From AP-15 sp963737145 (GTDB taxonomy: Bacteria; Pseudomonadota; Alphaproteobacteria; ATCC43930; CGMCC-115725): DNA of 64,000 nt. Under the pieces are notes generated by a model that saw nothing but the letters and a program-made list of their open reading frames with translations, did not search any database and was not told where the DNA came from. Shown one piece after another: positions 1 through 9,171 of this stretch. The stretch is from the NCBI GenBank assembly GCA_963737145.1, contig CAVTRO010000005.1, positions 62,001-126,000 on the forward strand, in the 5' to 3' direction. The position numbers and the translations under genes are program-made. How positions within the stretch are numbered: position 1 is the first letter of the stretch; every line of letters begins with the position of its first letter.

Positions 1-528
1 CAACTGCGCGTCGAACTGGCTCTTGCGCTGCAGGTAATAGGCCCGCTGCAGGTTCGTGTAGGCAGCCTCCGGCTTGTTTATCACAGGCGGGTTGAAGTCG
101 CGATGCGCCAGCTCCGCCTCGGCCCGCGAGATTTGCGCTTCGAGACTGGCGATCTGCGAGGCCGCCGCGCCGACATCGGCGGCGGCGAAAGTCGGATCGA
201 GCGTCGCCAAGAGCTGTCCGCGTTTTACGCGCTCGCCTTCCTGCACATCCAGGCTCTTGATGATCGAGGGATCGAGCGCCTGCAGGACGATGGACGGCTC
301 GGTCGTGACGATCTGGCCCTCAGACGACGTCACGACCCGGTTGATCTGCATAAAAAAGCTGACCGAGAGCAGGGCGACGAACAGCCCGGCCAGCACATGC
401 AGAGTGACCCGCAGCTGTGCCGGTTCGGAATCCTCCCGGACCTCACCGACCTCGGACTGAAAGATCCGGATCAGCGCAGCGGAAGGCGGATTACGCTGCG
501 GTGCCGGCGCGAAGCGGAACAAGCGCAT
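1..528 (-). CDS. HlyD-family periplasmic adaptor of a type I secretion system (partial, C-terminus off the window)
   Basis: Translating the minus strand from the ATG at 528 gives a cytoplasmic tail, one membrane segment at about residues 46-62 (LHVLAGLFVALLSVSFF), a lipoyl/biotin-like beta-hairpin region (LDVQEGERVKRGQLLATLD) and the start of an alpha-helical coiled coil (ASQIASLEAQISRAEAEL). This is the standard layout of membrane fusion proteins that bridge an inner-membrane ABC exporter to TolC. The start lies 38 bases inside the 3' end of the upstream ABC exporter, so the two are probably translationally coupled. The gene runs off the left edge, so about 176 residues are visible out of the usual 400-450. 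No TolC-like partner is in the window. Confidence 0.88.
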   Translation of the reverse strand, partial: MRLFRFAPAPQRNPPSAALIRIFQSEVGEVREDSEPAQLRVTLHVLAGLFVALLSVSFFMQINRVVTSSEGQIVTTEPSIVLQALDPSIIKSLDVQEGERVKRGQLLATLDPTFAAADVGAAASQIASLEAQISRAEAELAHRDFNPPVINKPEAAYTNLQRAYYLQRKSQFDAQL

Positions 529-2725
529 GGGCTGGCCTGGTTTGGAGATGGCGGTTTTGCTGATACCAGAGGCCGCGGTAAATGTCGCAGCGCTCCAATA
601 GCTCGTCGTGCGGCCCGGAATCGTAGACACGGCCGCGTTCGAGCACCAAAACCGTGTCGGCTTGCACCAGCACCGAAAGGCGGTGCGAAATGATCACGAG
701 CGTGCGGCCTTTGGCGATCCGCAGCAAATTCGCATTGACGATCGCCTCGCTCTCCGCGTCGAGAGCGCTGGTCGCCTCGTCGAGGATAAGGATCCGCGGG
801 TCGCCGATCAGGGCGCGGGCAATCGCCAGGCGCTGGCGCTGCCCGCCCGACAGATTGGCGGAGCCTTCCTGGACATGCGTCTCGTAGCCGCGAGGCAGGT
901 GTTCGATGAACTCCTCCGCGCCGGCCAGCCGCGCGGCATAAACGATGTCCTCGAAGCTCGCATCCGGCTTGGACGCGGCGATCGCTTCCCGGATCGTGCC
1001 GGTGAACAGAAAATTGTCCTGCAGCACTACCCCAAGGCTGGAGCGCAGATGGTCGACGTCGATTTCCCGCAAATCATTGCCGTCGATCTTGATCAGTCCC
1101 TCGTAATTGCTGTGCAGCATCTGCAGCAGCCGGGTTACGGTGGTTTTCCCCGAGCCGCTGCGCCCCATGATGCCGAGAATGGTGCCCTCCGGGGCAGTGA
1201 ACGAGACGCCGTCGAGCGCTGGTGAGGAGGAGCCGCGATAGCTAAATCGCACATTCGCGAACTCGATGCGACCGTTCAGCGGGGTGCGGATGCCGGCCTT
1301 CGACCGGCCCTCCTCGGCGGGTTGGTTGACCAGGTTGGACACGGCCTTTACCGCAAGCTGCGCCTCGTCATATTGCTGCAGCAAGTGCGACAGTTGGACC
1401 AAGGGCGCGGCCACCCGCTGGGTCAGCATCATGAACGCGACGAGAGCGCCGACATAGACCTGATCTTTCGTGGTGATCGCAAGATAAACGGCGAGCGCAA
1501 AGGTGCCGTTGACCATCAGCCTTTCGAGCGGCGTCACGACGGTCTGGATGACATTGGCGGTCCGCCCCTCTTCGAGACGCAGCCGCGCCGCCGTAGCGAC
1601 ACGGACGTCCCACTCATGGCGCTGGCGGGCGTCGAGCGCCAGCGACTTCACGGTCCGGATGCCCTGCAGGTTCTCCACCAGAAACGCGTTTTTTAGGCCT
1701 TCGGCGCGGAACGCCGCGGCGCCCTTGCGGCGCAGCGCCGGCAGCATCCAGATGATCCACAGGCAGATCAGCCCGCAAAACCCCAGCACCGTTGCGGTCA
1801 GGATCGCGCTGAAGAAAAACATGATCGGCAAAAAGATCAGCAACACGAAGCTGTCGAGCACCGTGCCGAATACCTGTCCCGTCAAGAACCCGCGGATCTT
1901 GAACATCTCGTTCATGTCGCGGGTGATCATCCCGGTCGATGACCGCTCAAAGAAATCCAGAGGCAGGTTCAACACCTTGTTGAACATGTAGGTGTACAAG
2001 TGAGCGTCGATCCGGGCGGTGATGTGAAGGACGAGAAAGCGTCGTAAATAGCCGAAGATCGTCTCAAAGATGATCAACACCAGCATCGTGACGCATAAGA
2101 CCGCGAGCGTGTCGAGGCTCTGGAAATAGACAACCCGGTCGATGAGCAATCGCCAGAACATGATCGGGCCGAGCGCCAGAAGGCTCAGCATGATCGCCGC
2201 TACGCCAATGTCCCGGACGAGGCGGTGGTCGCGGAACAGCTGCGCTGCAATCAGCCGCAATCCGAACGGTTGATCCTCGTCGCTGAGACGGTAATCACGC
2301 TTGATGAGGATGACGGCGCCCGACCATGCCAAAGCGAGCCGCTGCGCGTCGAGGTTCAAAGGCGCATCCTCGCCCGCGAGCGGGTCTTGCACCACGACAT
2401 GCGGCGGCTGCGCCTTTGCCTCCGCCCGCAGGAGAACCATCGCGCAGCCATTCTTCAGCACCAGCACGGCCGGCAATGCCCGCCCCATTTGCATCAGATC
2501 ATCAAAGCCAAGCCTCGTGGGCACCGCCCTCAGGCCGTTGGCGTGCGTTATCCGGAGCAGCTCATCCGGCGTCGGCCCGTCTGCTGCGATCCGGTGATCG
2601 CGGCGCAGCTGCGCCGGGCTGAGATGAATTCCGCGATGCCGCGCCACGATTGCTAAGGCCCCGAGCAATGCCGCTCCCGCAGCGGGAGCACGACTGCAGT
2701 CCGGCTGTTCGGCGATACTGGTCAT
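491..2725 (-). CDS. Type I secretion ABC exporter with degenerate C39-like domain
   Basis: This 744-residue protein has an N-terminal C39-peptidase-like region (about 1-145), a six-helix ABC exporter membrane domain (about 165-450) and a nucleotide-binding domain with Walker A GRSGSGKTT, signature LSGGQRQRLAIARAL and Walker B ILILDEATSALD. The catalytic Cys expected near the start of a C39 peptidase is absent (the segment reads AAGAALLGALAIVARHRG). That makes it a C39-like docking domain as in HlyB-type exporters of RTX proteins, not a double-glycine leader protease. The ATG overlaps the stop of the upstream regulator by four bases, and the 3' end overlaps the HlyD gene. The substrate is not identified; the repeat/Hint protein at 9.2 kb is a candidate. 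Confidence 0.93.
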   Translation of the reverse strand: MTSIAEQPDCSRAPAAGAALLGALAIVARHRGIHLSPAQLRRDHRIAADGPTPDELLRITHANGLRAVPTRLGFDDLMQMGRALPAVLVLKNGCAMVLLRAEAKAQPPHVVVQDPLAGEDAPLNLDAQRLALAWSGAVILIKRDYRLSDEDQPFGLRLIAAQLFRDHRLVRDIGVAAIMLSLLALGPIMFWRLLIDRVVYFQSLDTLAVLCVTMLVLIIFETIFGYLRRFLVLHITARIDAHLYTYMFNKVLNLPLDFFERSSTGMITRDMNEMFKIRGFLTGQVFGTVLDSFVLLIFLPIMFFFSAILTATVLGFCGLICLWIIWMLPALRRKGAAAFRAEGLKNAFLVENLQGIRTVKSLALDARQRHEWDVRVATAARLRLEEGRTANVIQTVVTPLERLMVNGTFALAVYLAITTKDQVYVGALVAFMMLTQRVAAPLVQLSHLLQQYDEAQLAVKAVSNLVNQPAEEGRSKAGIRTPLNGRIEFANVRFSYRGSSSPALDGVSFTAPEGTILGIMGRSGSGKTTVTRLLQMLHSNYEGLIKIDGNDLREIDVDHLRSSLGVVLQDNFLFTGTIREAIAASKPDASFEDIVYAARLAGAEEFIEHLPRGYETHVQEGSANLSGGQRQRLAIARALIGDPRILILDEATSALDAESEAIVNANLLRIAKGRTLVIISHRLSVLVQADTVLVLERGRVYDSGPHDELLERCDIYRGLWYQQNRHLQTRPAHALVPLRAGTAA

Positions 2726-3483
2726 GAGTGTTGCGGTTCCACGACGGCGCCGGCCTGGGCCGCTGCCTCATACGGCAACGTCGCCACGTCTGCCGCGAGC
2801 AAATAGCCGTGGCGAAACTCGGTCTTGATCAGCTGCTCTGCGCCGATGCCGCCGGCCAGAACCAGCTTTTTGCGAAGCCGGTTGACGACGACGTCGACGG
2901 CGCGGTCGCCTACCGAGTGCTCGGGTCCATAAAGCAGCTGCGCAATTTCGCCGCGCGTGCAGAGGGTCCACGGCCGCGACACGAACTGCGTCAGCAGACG
3001 GGCCTCGGAGGTCGTCAAATCTATGTTGTTGCGGTCGGGCCCGGTAAGCAGATTGCGGCCTGGAGAGAAGCAAACTCCGCCGAAGCGGAAATTGTCGGGG
3101 GCTCTGCTCGAAACCGGCCTTTCGCGGCCTCTGACCCGCACGATCCGTTGTATTGTCTGGTTCAAGCCGACAATGTCGACTGGTGCGGCAATGCAATCCG
3201 CTGCGCCGGCAATGCGGTAATCCTCTATTTCTGATTGTTCGGGACTGCACACCACCAGTATCGGAATCTCGGTCCGCCGCCGGACAGTCAGAATCGCATT
3301 GGTGCCGGCCGCCGGCGTATGGCTGAAATCAAGGACGATCACATCGGGGCTGCTGCGGCTGAGCAGGTCAAAAAAATGGGCTTGGACAGCATCCGGTCGA
3401 TCGCGTTCCGCGATCCCGAAATCTGCACCCCCCGGTACCGATAAATCTTCGCGCGCAAACAATATAGTGGTAACGGAGCTCAT
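2722..3483 (-). CDS. OmpR/PhoB-type response regulator preceding the type I secretion genes
   Basis: The N-terminal half looks like a receiver domain, with a candidate phospho-acceptor in the strand VIVLDFSHTP. The C-terminal half is a winged-helix DNA-binding domain (LTTSEARLLTQFVSRPW, then DRAVDVVVNRLRKKL and HGYLLAADV). The ATG at 3483 is preferred over an upstream start at 3525 because the receiver-like beta strand begins right after it. The stop overlaps the start of the ABC exporter as ATGA, so regulator, exporter and adaptor form one operon. No histidine kinase is adjacent. The receiver is divergent in its acidic N-terminal cluster, so classical phosphorylation is not certain. Confidence 0.85.
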   Translation of the reverse strand: MSSVTTILFAREDLSVPGGADFGIAERDRPDAVQAHFFDLLSRSSPDVIVLDFSHTPAAGTNAILTVRRRTEIPILVVCSPEQSEIEDYRIAGAADCIAAPVDIVGLNQTIQRIVRVRGRERPVSSRAPDNFRFGGVCFSPGRNLLTGPDRNNIDLTTSEARLLTQFVSRPWTLCTRGEIAQLLYGPEHSVGDRAVDVVVNRLRKKLVLAGGIGAEQLIKTEFRHGYLLAADVATLPYEAAAQAGAVVEPQHS

Positions 3484-3739
3484 CAGCAGTTGTTCCAGAT
3501 GTTGTCCTGCAACCCTATATAGCAAACCGTGTCGAGCTGTAGCAAACAGAAATATTTTGAAATCAGTTTATTTACCGTGAGCTTATCGGGAATTTGTTCG
3601 AAAATTCGTTAAATAGGCAAACAGTTCAATGATAATTCAGAGCGGGATTAACAAAGGCGTCAGGTTTGCGCGTTAATCCAGAGGCTGCTCTTTTTGGGAG
3701 CAGACTTCAGAAACACACTCCCGTATAGAGAGAAAGATC
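3484..3739. promoter_or_regulatory. AT-rich divergent intergenic region of the surface island
   Basis: This 256-base spacer separates the leftward secretion operon from the rightward gene cluster and is clearly richer in A and T than the flanking genes, so it should hold promoters for both. It contains a short hairpin with six-base arms (CTGCTC / GAGCAG) around a T-rich loop at about 3686-3704. I cannot fix -35/-10 boxes with confidence. The rightward gene appears to start at a GTG (3740) behind a purine-rich AGAGAGAAAGA. Confidence 0.4.
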
Positions 3740-4600
3740 GTGATCCATTCAATTAAGACCAGCCGCTTCGAGCCGACCGACGCGATGCCGGAGATGGCGC
3801 TCGCGAGATCCGATCAGCCGTCCACAACGGCCAATCTCGTGGCCCTTGAGCAGGGTCTTTACGCCCTCGAGATCGGGGCGAGTCCCTGCACGCTCGGCAA
3901 GGTGTCCAGTTTCCAGCTGCCCGCCGTGCACGTCTCCGCGCTGCGGAACGAGCCCGAAGAAAGTGCTGAGATCATCGCCACTTCCGGGCACGGCGACAGC
4001 TGGCTCGACCGAGAGGGCGGTACGGTCATCGTCAAGTCGCCGGCAGGTGGCGCACATGTGCTCGTCACCGCCTATGGTCTTCCGGCGCAGGCCGTCTCCG
4101 TACCCGTGATCCAGGTGCGGCGGCTCGATCGGCCCCGTTCAAATGGCGCGGCGCCCCGATCCCCCGATCCTGCCGCGGAGGAAATCCGCAGCGAGATCGT
4201 GCTGCATGTGGAGCGCCTCGGCGACCGGCGCTTTCCAGGGGAGGGCTGGGCCGGCAACCGCGGCCAGAAATTGCGCATCGAAGCCTTCAGCATCCGCCCG
4301 GTCGACACGTTGCTGGCGCGCGATATCGAATTCAAGGCATTGGGCCCGAAGGGCCGGCAGACGCCGTGGGTCACCGACGCCAAGCTCTGCGGCACTCGGG
4401 GGCAGGGGCTGCCATTGACCGGGTTCGCGATCCGTCTGGCACCGCATGCCGCCGAGCAATTCGACGTCGTCTACCAGGGGTCTTTCTTCGAAAGCGGCGT
4501 TGCGGGTCCGCACCGCAATGGCGAACTCTGCATGCCGCCGATCACCGACGACCCGCTGGAGGCGATCAATGTGCGCTTGATCCGACGGTCTCATCGCTGA
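3740..4600 (+). CDS. Hypothetical protein with C-terminal ChW-like repeats
   Basis: This 286-residue protein has no signal peptide and no membrane segment. From about residue 150 to the end it shows three related stretches with the Gly/Trp/hydrophobic spacing of clostridial hydrophobic-W (ChW) repeats: GWAGNRGQKLRIEAFSI, then PWVTDAKLCGTRGQGLPLTG, then VVYQGSFFESGVAGPHRNGE with DDPLEAINVRL. ChW repeats are usually found in surface proteins of Gram-positive bacteria. The N-terminal half matches nothing I recognise. It is the first gene of the rightward cluster of sugar-modifying genes, diverging from type I secretion genes. A role in recognising or anchoring a surface structure is inference only. 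Start is GTG at 3740; a second possible start is the ATG at residue 16. Confidence 0.6.
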   Translation: MIHSIKTSRFEPTDAMPEMALARSDQPSTTANLVALEQGLYALEIGASPCTLGKVSSFQLPAVHVSALRNEPEESAEIIATSGHGDSWLDREGGTVIVKSPAGGAHVLVTAYGLPAQAVSVPVIQVRRLDRPRSNGAAPRSPDPAAEEIRSEIVLHVERLGDRRFPGEGWAGNRGQKLRIEAFSIRPVDTLLARDIEFKALGPKGRQTPWVTDAKLCGTRGQGLPLTGFAIRLAPHAAEQFDVVYQGSFFESGVAGPHRNGELCMPPITDDPLEAINVRLIRRSHR

Positions 4601-4644
4601 GACCGGCGGCCGTTTGCTCGCTTCGAACCCGCGATACCAAAACG

Positions 4645-5238
4645 ATGCACGACGTATCCTCGTCCAATGAGGCGGCTGTCCTGTCCAAGACAGTATTGAA
4701 TGTCGGCTGCGGCTATCCGTTGCGGCAAAAATTGCACCGCCATTTTCACGGACCTGAATGGCGCGAGATCCGGCTCGACCTCGACCCTGCCGTGCAGCCC
4801 GACATCGTATGCTCGATCACCGATATGGGTCCGGTCGCCGCCGATTCGGTCGACGCCGTCTGGTCCTCGCACAATGTCGAGCATCTGCAGCGCCACGAGG
4901 TGCCATTGGCGCTTGCGGAGTTCCTCCGGGTGCTGAAGCCGCATGGTCTCCTGCTGCTGACATTGCCGGATCTGCAGCAGGTGGCGCGGCTCGTCGCTGA
5001 GGATCGGCTCGAGGACAGCGCCTACGTCTCACAGAGCGGCCCAATCACGCCGCTCGACATGATCTTTGGACACACCGCTTCGTTGGCGGTTGGCAACCAG
5101 TTCATGGCCCATCGCACCGGATTTACTGCGCGAAGCTTGCACAAGCTGCTGATCGAAACGGGATTTGTCGAGGTCTCCTTGCGCCAAGGGAGCTCGTTCG
5201 ATTTGTGGGCCACGGGCTACAAGTCCGGGCGAGGCTGA
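4645..5238 (+). CDS. Class I SAM-dependent methyltransferase
   Basis: A 197-residue protein with the Rossmann glycine motif LNVGCGYP near residue 18, an acidic residue at the end of strand 2 (RLDLDP), the VDAVWSSHNVEHL segment and LKPHGLLLLTLPD, all typical of the Methyltransf_11 group. The ATG at 4645 places the SAM motif at the usual distance from the N-terminus; longer in-frame extensions overlap the preceding gene and read as low-complexity Arg-rich sequence. It ends four bases before the next glycosyltransferase starts, so the two are cotranscribed. The likely role is methylating a sugar or glycan intermediate; the substrate cannot be read from sequence. Confidence 0.85.
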   Translation: MHDVSSSNEAAVLSKTVLNVGCGYPLRQKLHRHFHGPEWREIRLDLDPAVQPDIVCSITDMGPVAADSVDAVWSSHNVEHLQRHEVPLALAEFLRVLKPHGLLLLTLPDLQQVARLVAEDRLEDSAYVSQSGPITPLDMIFGHTASLAVGNQFMAHRTGFTARSLHKLLIETGFVEVSLRQGSSFDLWATGYKSGRG

Positions 5239-5242
5239 CCCG

Positions 5243-6457
5243 ATGAAGTTTTTGTTCATCCACCAGAACATGCCCGGCCAATACGTCCATGTCGCGCGTC
5301 ATCTGGCACAGAGCGGGCACGAGGTCAGCTTCATCACCCAGCCGCGCGCCGCTCAGATCGCCGGCGTCCGCAAGCTCGAATACCAACCGGAGACGCTGTC
5401 TGCTGACGGGCACGCTTATACCCGCGAGTTGGAGAGCGGTGTCGCGAACGGGCTGGCGGTGGCGCGGCTCTGCGAATGGCTCGCCCGCGACGGGTTTGTG
5501 CCGGACATCGTGATCGGCCACAACGGCTGGGGAGAGATTCTCTACGTCAAAGATTTATGGCCGCAAATCCCGTTGCTCGGCTATTTCGAATTCTTTTACC
5601 GGGTTAGCGCATCGGACGTCGATTTCGATCCTGAATTCCCGCCGGAATCCAGCGCGCCGATGCGGCTGCGGACGCGCAATGCGCTGAACCTGCTCGGTCT
5701 CGACGCGGTCGATTGGGGCCAGAGCCCGACCGAATGGCAGCGCTCACAGTATCCGAAACGTTACCGGGAGTGCATCACGGTCGTGCATGAAGGCGTCGAT
5801 ACGAGCCTGGTGCGGCCGGACCCAACGGCGCGCCTGTGGCTCGGCAGCGGCCGCTGCCTGTCGCGGGCGGATGAGATCGTCACCTATAGCGCGCGCGACC
5901 TCGAACCCTACCGCGGTTTTCATGTGTTTATGCGGGCGCTGCCGAGGGTGCTCGAAAGGCGGCCGGCGGCGCAGGTGCTGATCGTCGGTAATGACGGCGT
6001 CAGCTATGGACGCCAGCCGGAAGGGGCCGTCAGCTGGCGGGCCAAAATGCTCGATGAACTGAACGGCAGTCTCGACATGCGGCGCATCCACTTTCTCGGC
6101 CACCTTCCCTACCAGCAATACCTGACCGTGTTGCAGATCTCGACGGTTCACGTCTATCTGACCTACCCGTTCGTGCTGTCATGGTCACTGGTGGAGGCGA
6201 TGTCTGCCGGCTGCCTGGTCGTCGGCTCTCGCACGCCGCCGCTTGAGGAAGTGATGCGCGACGGAGAGAACGGCCGCCTGGTCGATTTCTTCGATGTCGA
6301 GGCGCTGGCCGACCGGATTGTGACGGCACTCTCGACCAATGGCGACGGCGCCAGCACTGGAATTCGCGCAGCGGCGCGGCAGACTGCGATCCAACGTTAC
6401 GACCTCCAAACGGTCACCCTGCCGGCCTATCTGGACCTGCTGGGCTCATTGTTGTGA
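5243..6457 (+). CDS. Glycosyltransferase family 4
   Basis: A 404-residue GT-B glycosyltransferase. The N-terminal nucleotide fold begins FIHQNMPGQYVHVARHL, a motif recurrent in one GT4 subgroup. The C-terminal donor domain includes LGHLPYQQYLTVLQIS, then LSWSLVEAMSAGCLVVGS and TPPLEEVMRDGENG, where the Glu pair of the EX7E-type motif is expected. ATG 5243 follows the methyltransferase stop immediately (GAGGCTGACCCG), giving a translationally coupled pair. It probably transfers a hexose to a cytoplasmic glycan or protein acceptor in the surface island. Confidence 0.9.
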   Translation: MKFLFIHQNMPGQYVHVARHLAQSGHEVSFITQPRAAQIAGVRKLEYQPETLSADGHAYTRELESGVANGLAVARLCEWLARDGFVPDIVIGHNGWGEILYVKDLWPQIPLLGYFEFFYRVSASDVDFDPEFPPESSAPMRLRTRNALNLLGLDAVDWGQSPTEWQRSQYPKRYRECITVVHEGVDTSLVRPDPTARLWLGSGRCLSRADEIVTYSARDLEPYRGFHVFMRALPRVLERRPAAQVLIVGNDGVSYGRQPEGAVSWRAKMLDELNGSLDMRRIHFLGHLPYQQYLTVLQISTVHVYLTYPFVLSWSLVEAMSAGCLVVGSRTPPLEEVMRDGENGRLVDFFDVEALADRIVTALSTNGDGASTGIRAAARQTAIQRYDLQTVTLPAYLDLLGSLL

Positions 6458-6521
6458 CTGGGTGAGTATCTGTACCATCGCCGGGGTCCGGTGGAGGCGT
6501 TCTGCGTAACTGAGAAGATCG

Positions 6522-6903
6522 TCACGATCGGGGCGAGCGCCCGAGGATCTCGTAATAGAGAAACCCGACGGCCGTGTTAGATCCAAATCGGCCGATCAGC
6601 CGAGCCGCGATCTCGCTAAGTCGCGCGATCTCCGCCTGCCTTTGCTGCCGCAGCGCGGCAATGAGCTCAAAGCGGGCGGTCGCAAAGCCGATGATCTCTC
6701 GCGCCTTCAGCATGGGTTGAAACCGGCGCTGCATAGATCTCCGGTCTCGGGACGCCGTGAAGTTCGACGTCGAGGCAGCGCAGCGCCGTCTCGAACTTAC
6801 GCCGGGTGATTTCGTAAGAATGTTGCTGGCGGCCCGATATGAACCATGGCCCGCCCTGCTGCCAGATCGTCGAGCTGAGAAAGACCTTTATCCGCTGCAC
6901 CAA
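6522..6903 (-). pseudogene. Unrecognised small leftward reading frame, possibly frameshifted
   Basis: Two short leftward frames overlap here, 6667-6903 and 6522-6734. The first ends in nonsense while the second carries a plausible helical segment (ARFELIAALRQQRQAEIARL). Read together with one base shift near 6700 they would form a single protein of about 125 residues. I recognise no family. The stretch 6458-7002 otherwise holds no convincing gene and separates two rightward glycosyltransferases, so this may be a decayed gene or chance coding. Confidence 0.25.
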
Positions 6904-7002
6904 GCCTGAGGACCCGCGTCAGTATCGGCGGCCCCTCTTAATGATGAATGAAGGAATCGGACGCAGACTGAGGTCGCGCCGGCCCAACTCGACTAAGAGC
7001 CA

Positions 7003-9087
7003 ATGGTTCGCAATCCAAATATCCCGTGGGCTACAGTAACTTTCCCCTCTTCCCCCGACGGCCGGTGTAAGGGGTGGAGAGGGGCTCCAGACGAACCCGA
7101 GCCATCTCTCGCGATCTTTGGGCCTCCTGCCATCACCCGGCGGATGGTCGAGCTGTGGCGGGCGGACCCTCGGCTGCGGGCGCGGTTCGACCTCGCAAAT
7201 CCGCTGCATCGGCGCGATTTCGCGCTGTGGCTCGGAGGGGAAGGGAACTCGCTCGGTCTGGATCAGTGCTCGATCGCAGCCGCGTTGGCTCTGATACGGC
7301 GCGGGACCTCGTTGCTTCGGCCGGCGCCGCGATGGGACCCACAAGGCTCATTGATTGCCGACCGAAAAATCGACGCGTGGCTGGCGCAGACGGTCGCCCA
7401 GCCCGCCGGCATTCCGATGCCGCGGGCATTGGCATTGCTCTGGGAACTGAGGCAGGACGTCCGGCTGCACTTCGGCAACCAGACCGGCCCGGAAGTTCTT
7501 GACTATATCAGATGGTGCCTGACGCAGGGCATCCGCGACGGATGCGTCGCGGTCGAGCTGATCGAACCCGCATTGGCGCCGTTTCTCGATATGCCCGATC
7601 CCGAGCTTCCGGTGACCGGACTGGTGCGGCTCATGGCGCCGCTCTACGACGGAGGATATCCCGAAATCGCCAGCCAATTCCCGCATACAAGGCAAGCCCG
7701 GTTCTGCGTCGCGGTGTGGGCTTGCGGCGTGCTGCGCCGGCGCTACGGCTGGCCGCGCAGCTTTGTCCGCCGCCCGTTGGAATGGCTGTCGCGGATCGCC
7801 CCAGAGGCGGCGGACGCCTTCGTGCCGCTCGACAATCTCGCCGTCGGGCTGTGGGAATTGCGGCCTGAATTGCAGGAGCGCTGCGATCTGCGCACCCATG
7901 AAGGCCGGTCGGCTCTGCGCGAATCGCTGGTCGGCGAAGAATTCGAGCAGAAAGACATGCCAAAAGCGGCCGCCCAGTCGGCAATCGCACGCGATATTTG
8001 CCTGGTCGGTTATGCCGGCCTCGTCTCGGGGCGGGCCGAAGATCTGCGCATGAGCGCGCTCGCGCTCAGCAGGCATTGCCGAGAATGGGCGGTGCTCGAC
8101 CGCCTCTCCGGGGCGATCGCGACGGAGGACAGCCGGCCGGCCGCGGCATTCGCCGAGCCGCCCGGCGTCAACCTCGTGCACCTGAATGCCGACACCGCAT
8201 TCTTCGATTACCTGTTTTTGCGCGAGCGCGGCATCGAGCGGGGCTATACGATCGGCTATTGGGCCTGGGAACTGGCCAAATTCCCCGAGGAGTGGAAATC
8301 CTCCTTCGTCTTCGTCGAGGAGGTCTGGGCCGCCAGCCGGTTCGCGTATGAGGCGATCGCGCCGGCCACCACGAAACCGATTTTTTTGATGCCGCCGGCG
8401 GTGGCGATCCCGGCCCCCGACCCCGGCCTGACGCGCGCCGATTTTGGCCTGCCCTGCGACAAATTCATCTTCTACTTCAGCTTCGATTTCCGCTCCTATG
8501 CCAGCCGCAAGAACCCTGGGGCCGCCATCGCCGCGTTTCGCCGCGCCTTTCCGCACCGCGAAACTCCGGTTTGCCTGGTCCTCAAGACGATCGGCGCCAG
8601 CTGGAAGCCTGAGGATCGCGATGTCCTGAACGAGACGGTGCGCGCCGATCCCCGCATCCTGGTCATCGACCAGGAATTCGCCAGACCCCGCGCGATCGCG
8701 CTCGTCGCGATGGCGGATTGTTTCGTATCCCTGCACCGCTCCGAGGGCTTTGGCCGCGGCCCCGCCGAGGCGATGCTGCTCGGCAAGCCGGTCATCACGA
8801 CCGACTACTCCGGCACCCGCGACTTCGCCACAGCCGAGACGGCGCTCCTCGTCGGCGGCGAGCTGGTTCCCGTGGGCCGGGATGAATATCCCGGAGCAGA
8901 GGGCCAAGTCTGGGCTGAACCCGATATCGACGAAGCCGCTGCTGCGATGCGCAGAATTGCCGGCGACCCCCCGCTCGCCGAGCGGCTCGGCCGCGCCGGT
9001 CGAGCCCGCATCCGCGAACTCTACGATCCTCATCTCGTCGGTGCGCGCTACCTCGACCGCTTCGCGGCGATTGCCAAGAAAGCATGA
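7003..9087 (+). CDS. Large glycosyltransferase (GT4-like C-terminus) with repetitive N-terminal region
   Basis: The C-terminal part (about 375-690) is a GT-B glycosyltransferase: YTIGYWAWELAKFPEEW, then VSLHRSEGFGRGPAEAMLLG and KPVITTDYSGTRDF, the donor-binding region of family GT4/GT1. The first 370 residues hold degenerate repeats built on a W-x-RP-x-L / F-x-L pattern (VELWRADPRLRARFDL; LLWELRQDVRLHF; GLWELRPELQERCDL), each followed by an L-x-W-L-like segment. The start is uncertain: 7003 gives 694 residues, but a start at 7144 (MVELWR) would drop a poorly coding leader. It is followed by the Hint protein after a short gap. It probably glycosylates a surface or secreted acceptor. Confidence 0.85.
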   Translation: MVRNPNIPWATVTFPSSPDGRCKGWRGAPDEPEPSLAIFGPPAITRRMVELWRADPRLRARFDLANPLHRRDFALWLGGEGNSLGLDQCSIAAALALIRRGTSLLRPAPRWDPQGSLIADRKIDAWLAQTVAQPAGIPMPRALALLWELRQDVRLHFGNQTGPEVLDYIRWCLTQGIRDGCVAVELIEPALAPFLDMPDPELPVTGLVRLMAPLYDGGYPEIASQFPHTRQARFCVAVWACGVLRRRYGWPRSFVRRPLEWLSRIAPEAADAFVPLDNLAVGLWELRPELQERCDLRTHEGRSALRESLVGEEFEQKDMPKAAAQSAIARDICLVGYAGLVSGRAEDLRMSALALSRHCREWAVLDRLSGAIATEDSRPAAAFAEPPGVNLVHLNADTAFFDYLFLRERGIERGYTIGYWAWELAKFPEEWKSSFVFVEEVWAASRFAYEAIAPATTKPIFLMPPAVAIPAPDPGLTRADFGLPCDKFIFYFSFDFRSYASRKNPGAAIAAFRRAFPHRETPVCLVLKTIGASWKPEDRDVLNETVRADPRILVIDQEFARPRAIALVAMADCFVSLHRSEGFGRGPAEAMLLGKPVITTDYSGTRDFATAETALLVGGELVPVGRDEYPGAEGQVWAEPDIDEAAAAMRRIAGDPPLAERLGRAGRARIRELYDPHLVGARYLDRFAAIAKKA

Positions 9088-9171
9088 AAAACGGCGGCGC
9101 GCCTGTTCCCCTATTAAGACGGAGTTAGGAATTCAGGTGACACATTGGGCAGAATTTTCAGAGGTGATCCG

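Noticed and set aside
7348..9033. Long leftward open frame of 561 codons opposite the glycosyltransferase
   Set aside because: It is the antisense of a clear GT gene; the product is rich in Arg, Gly and His with no family motif, as expected for GC-rich shadow frames.
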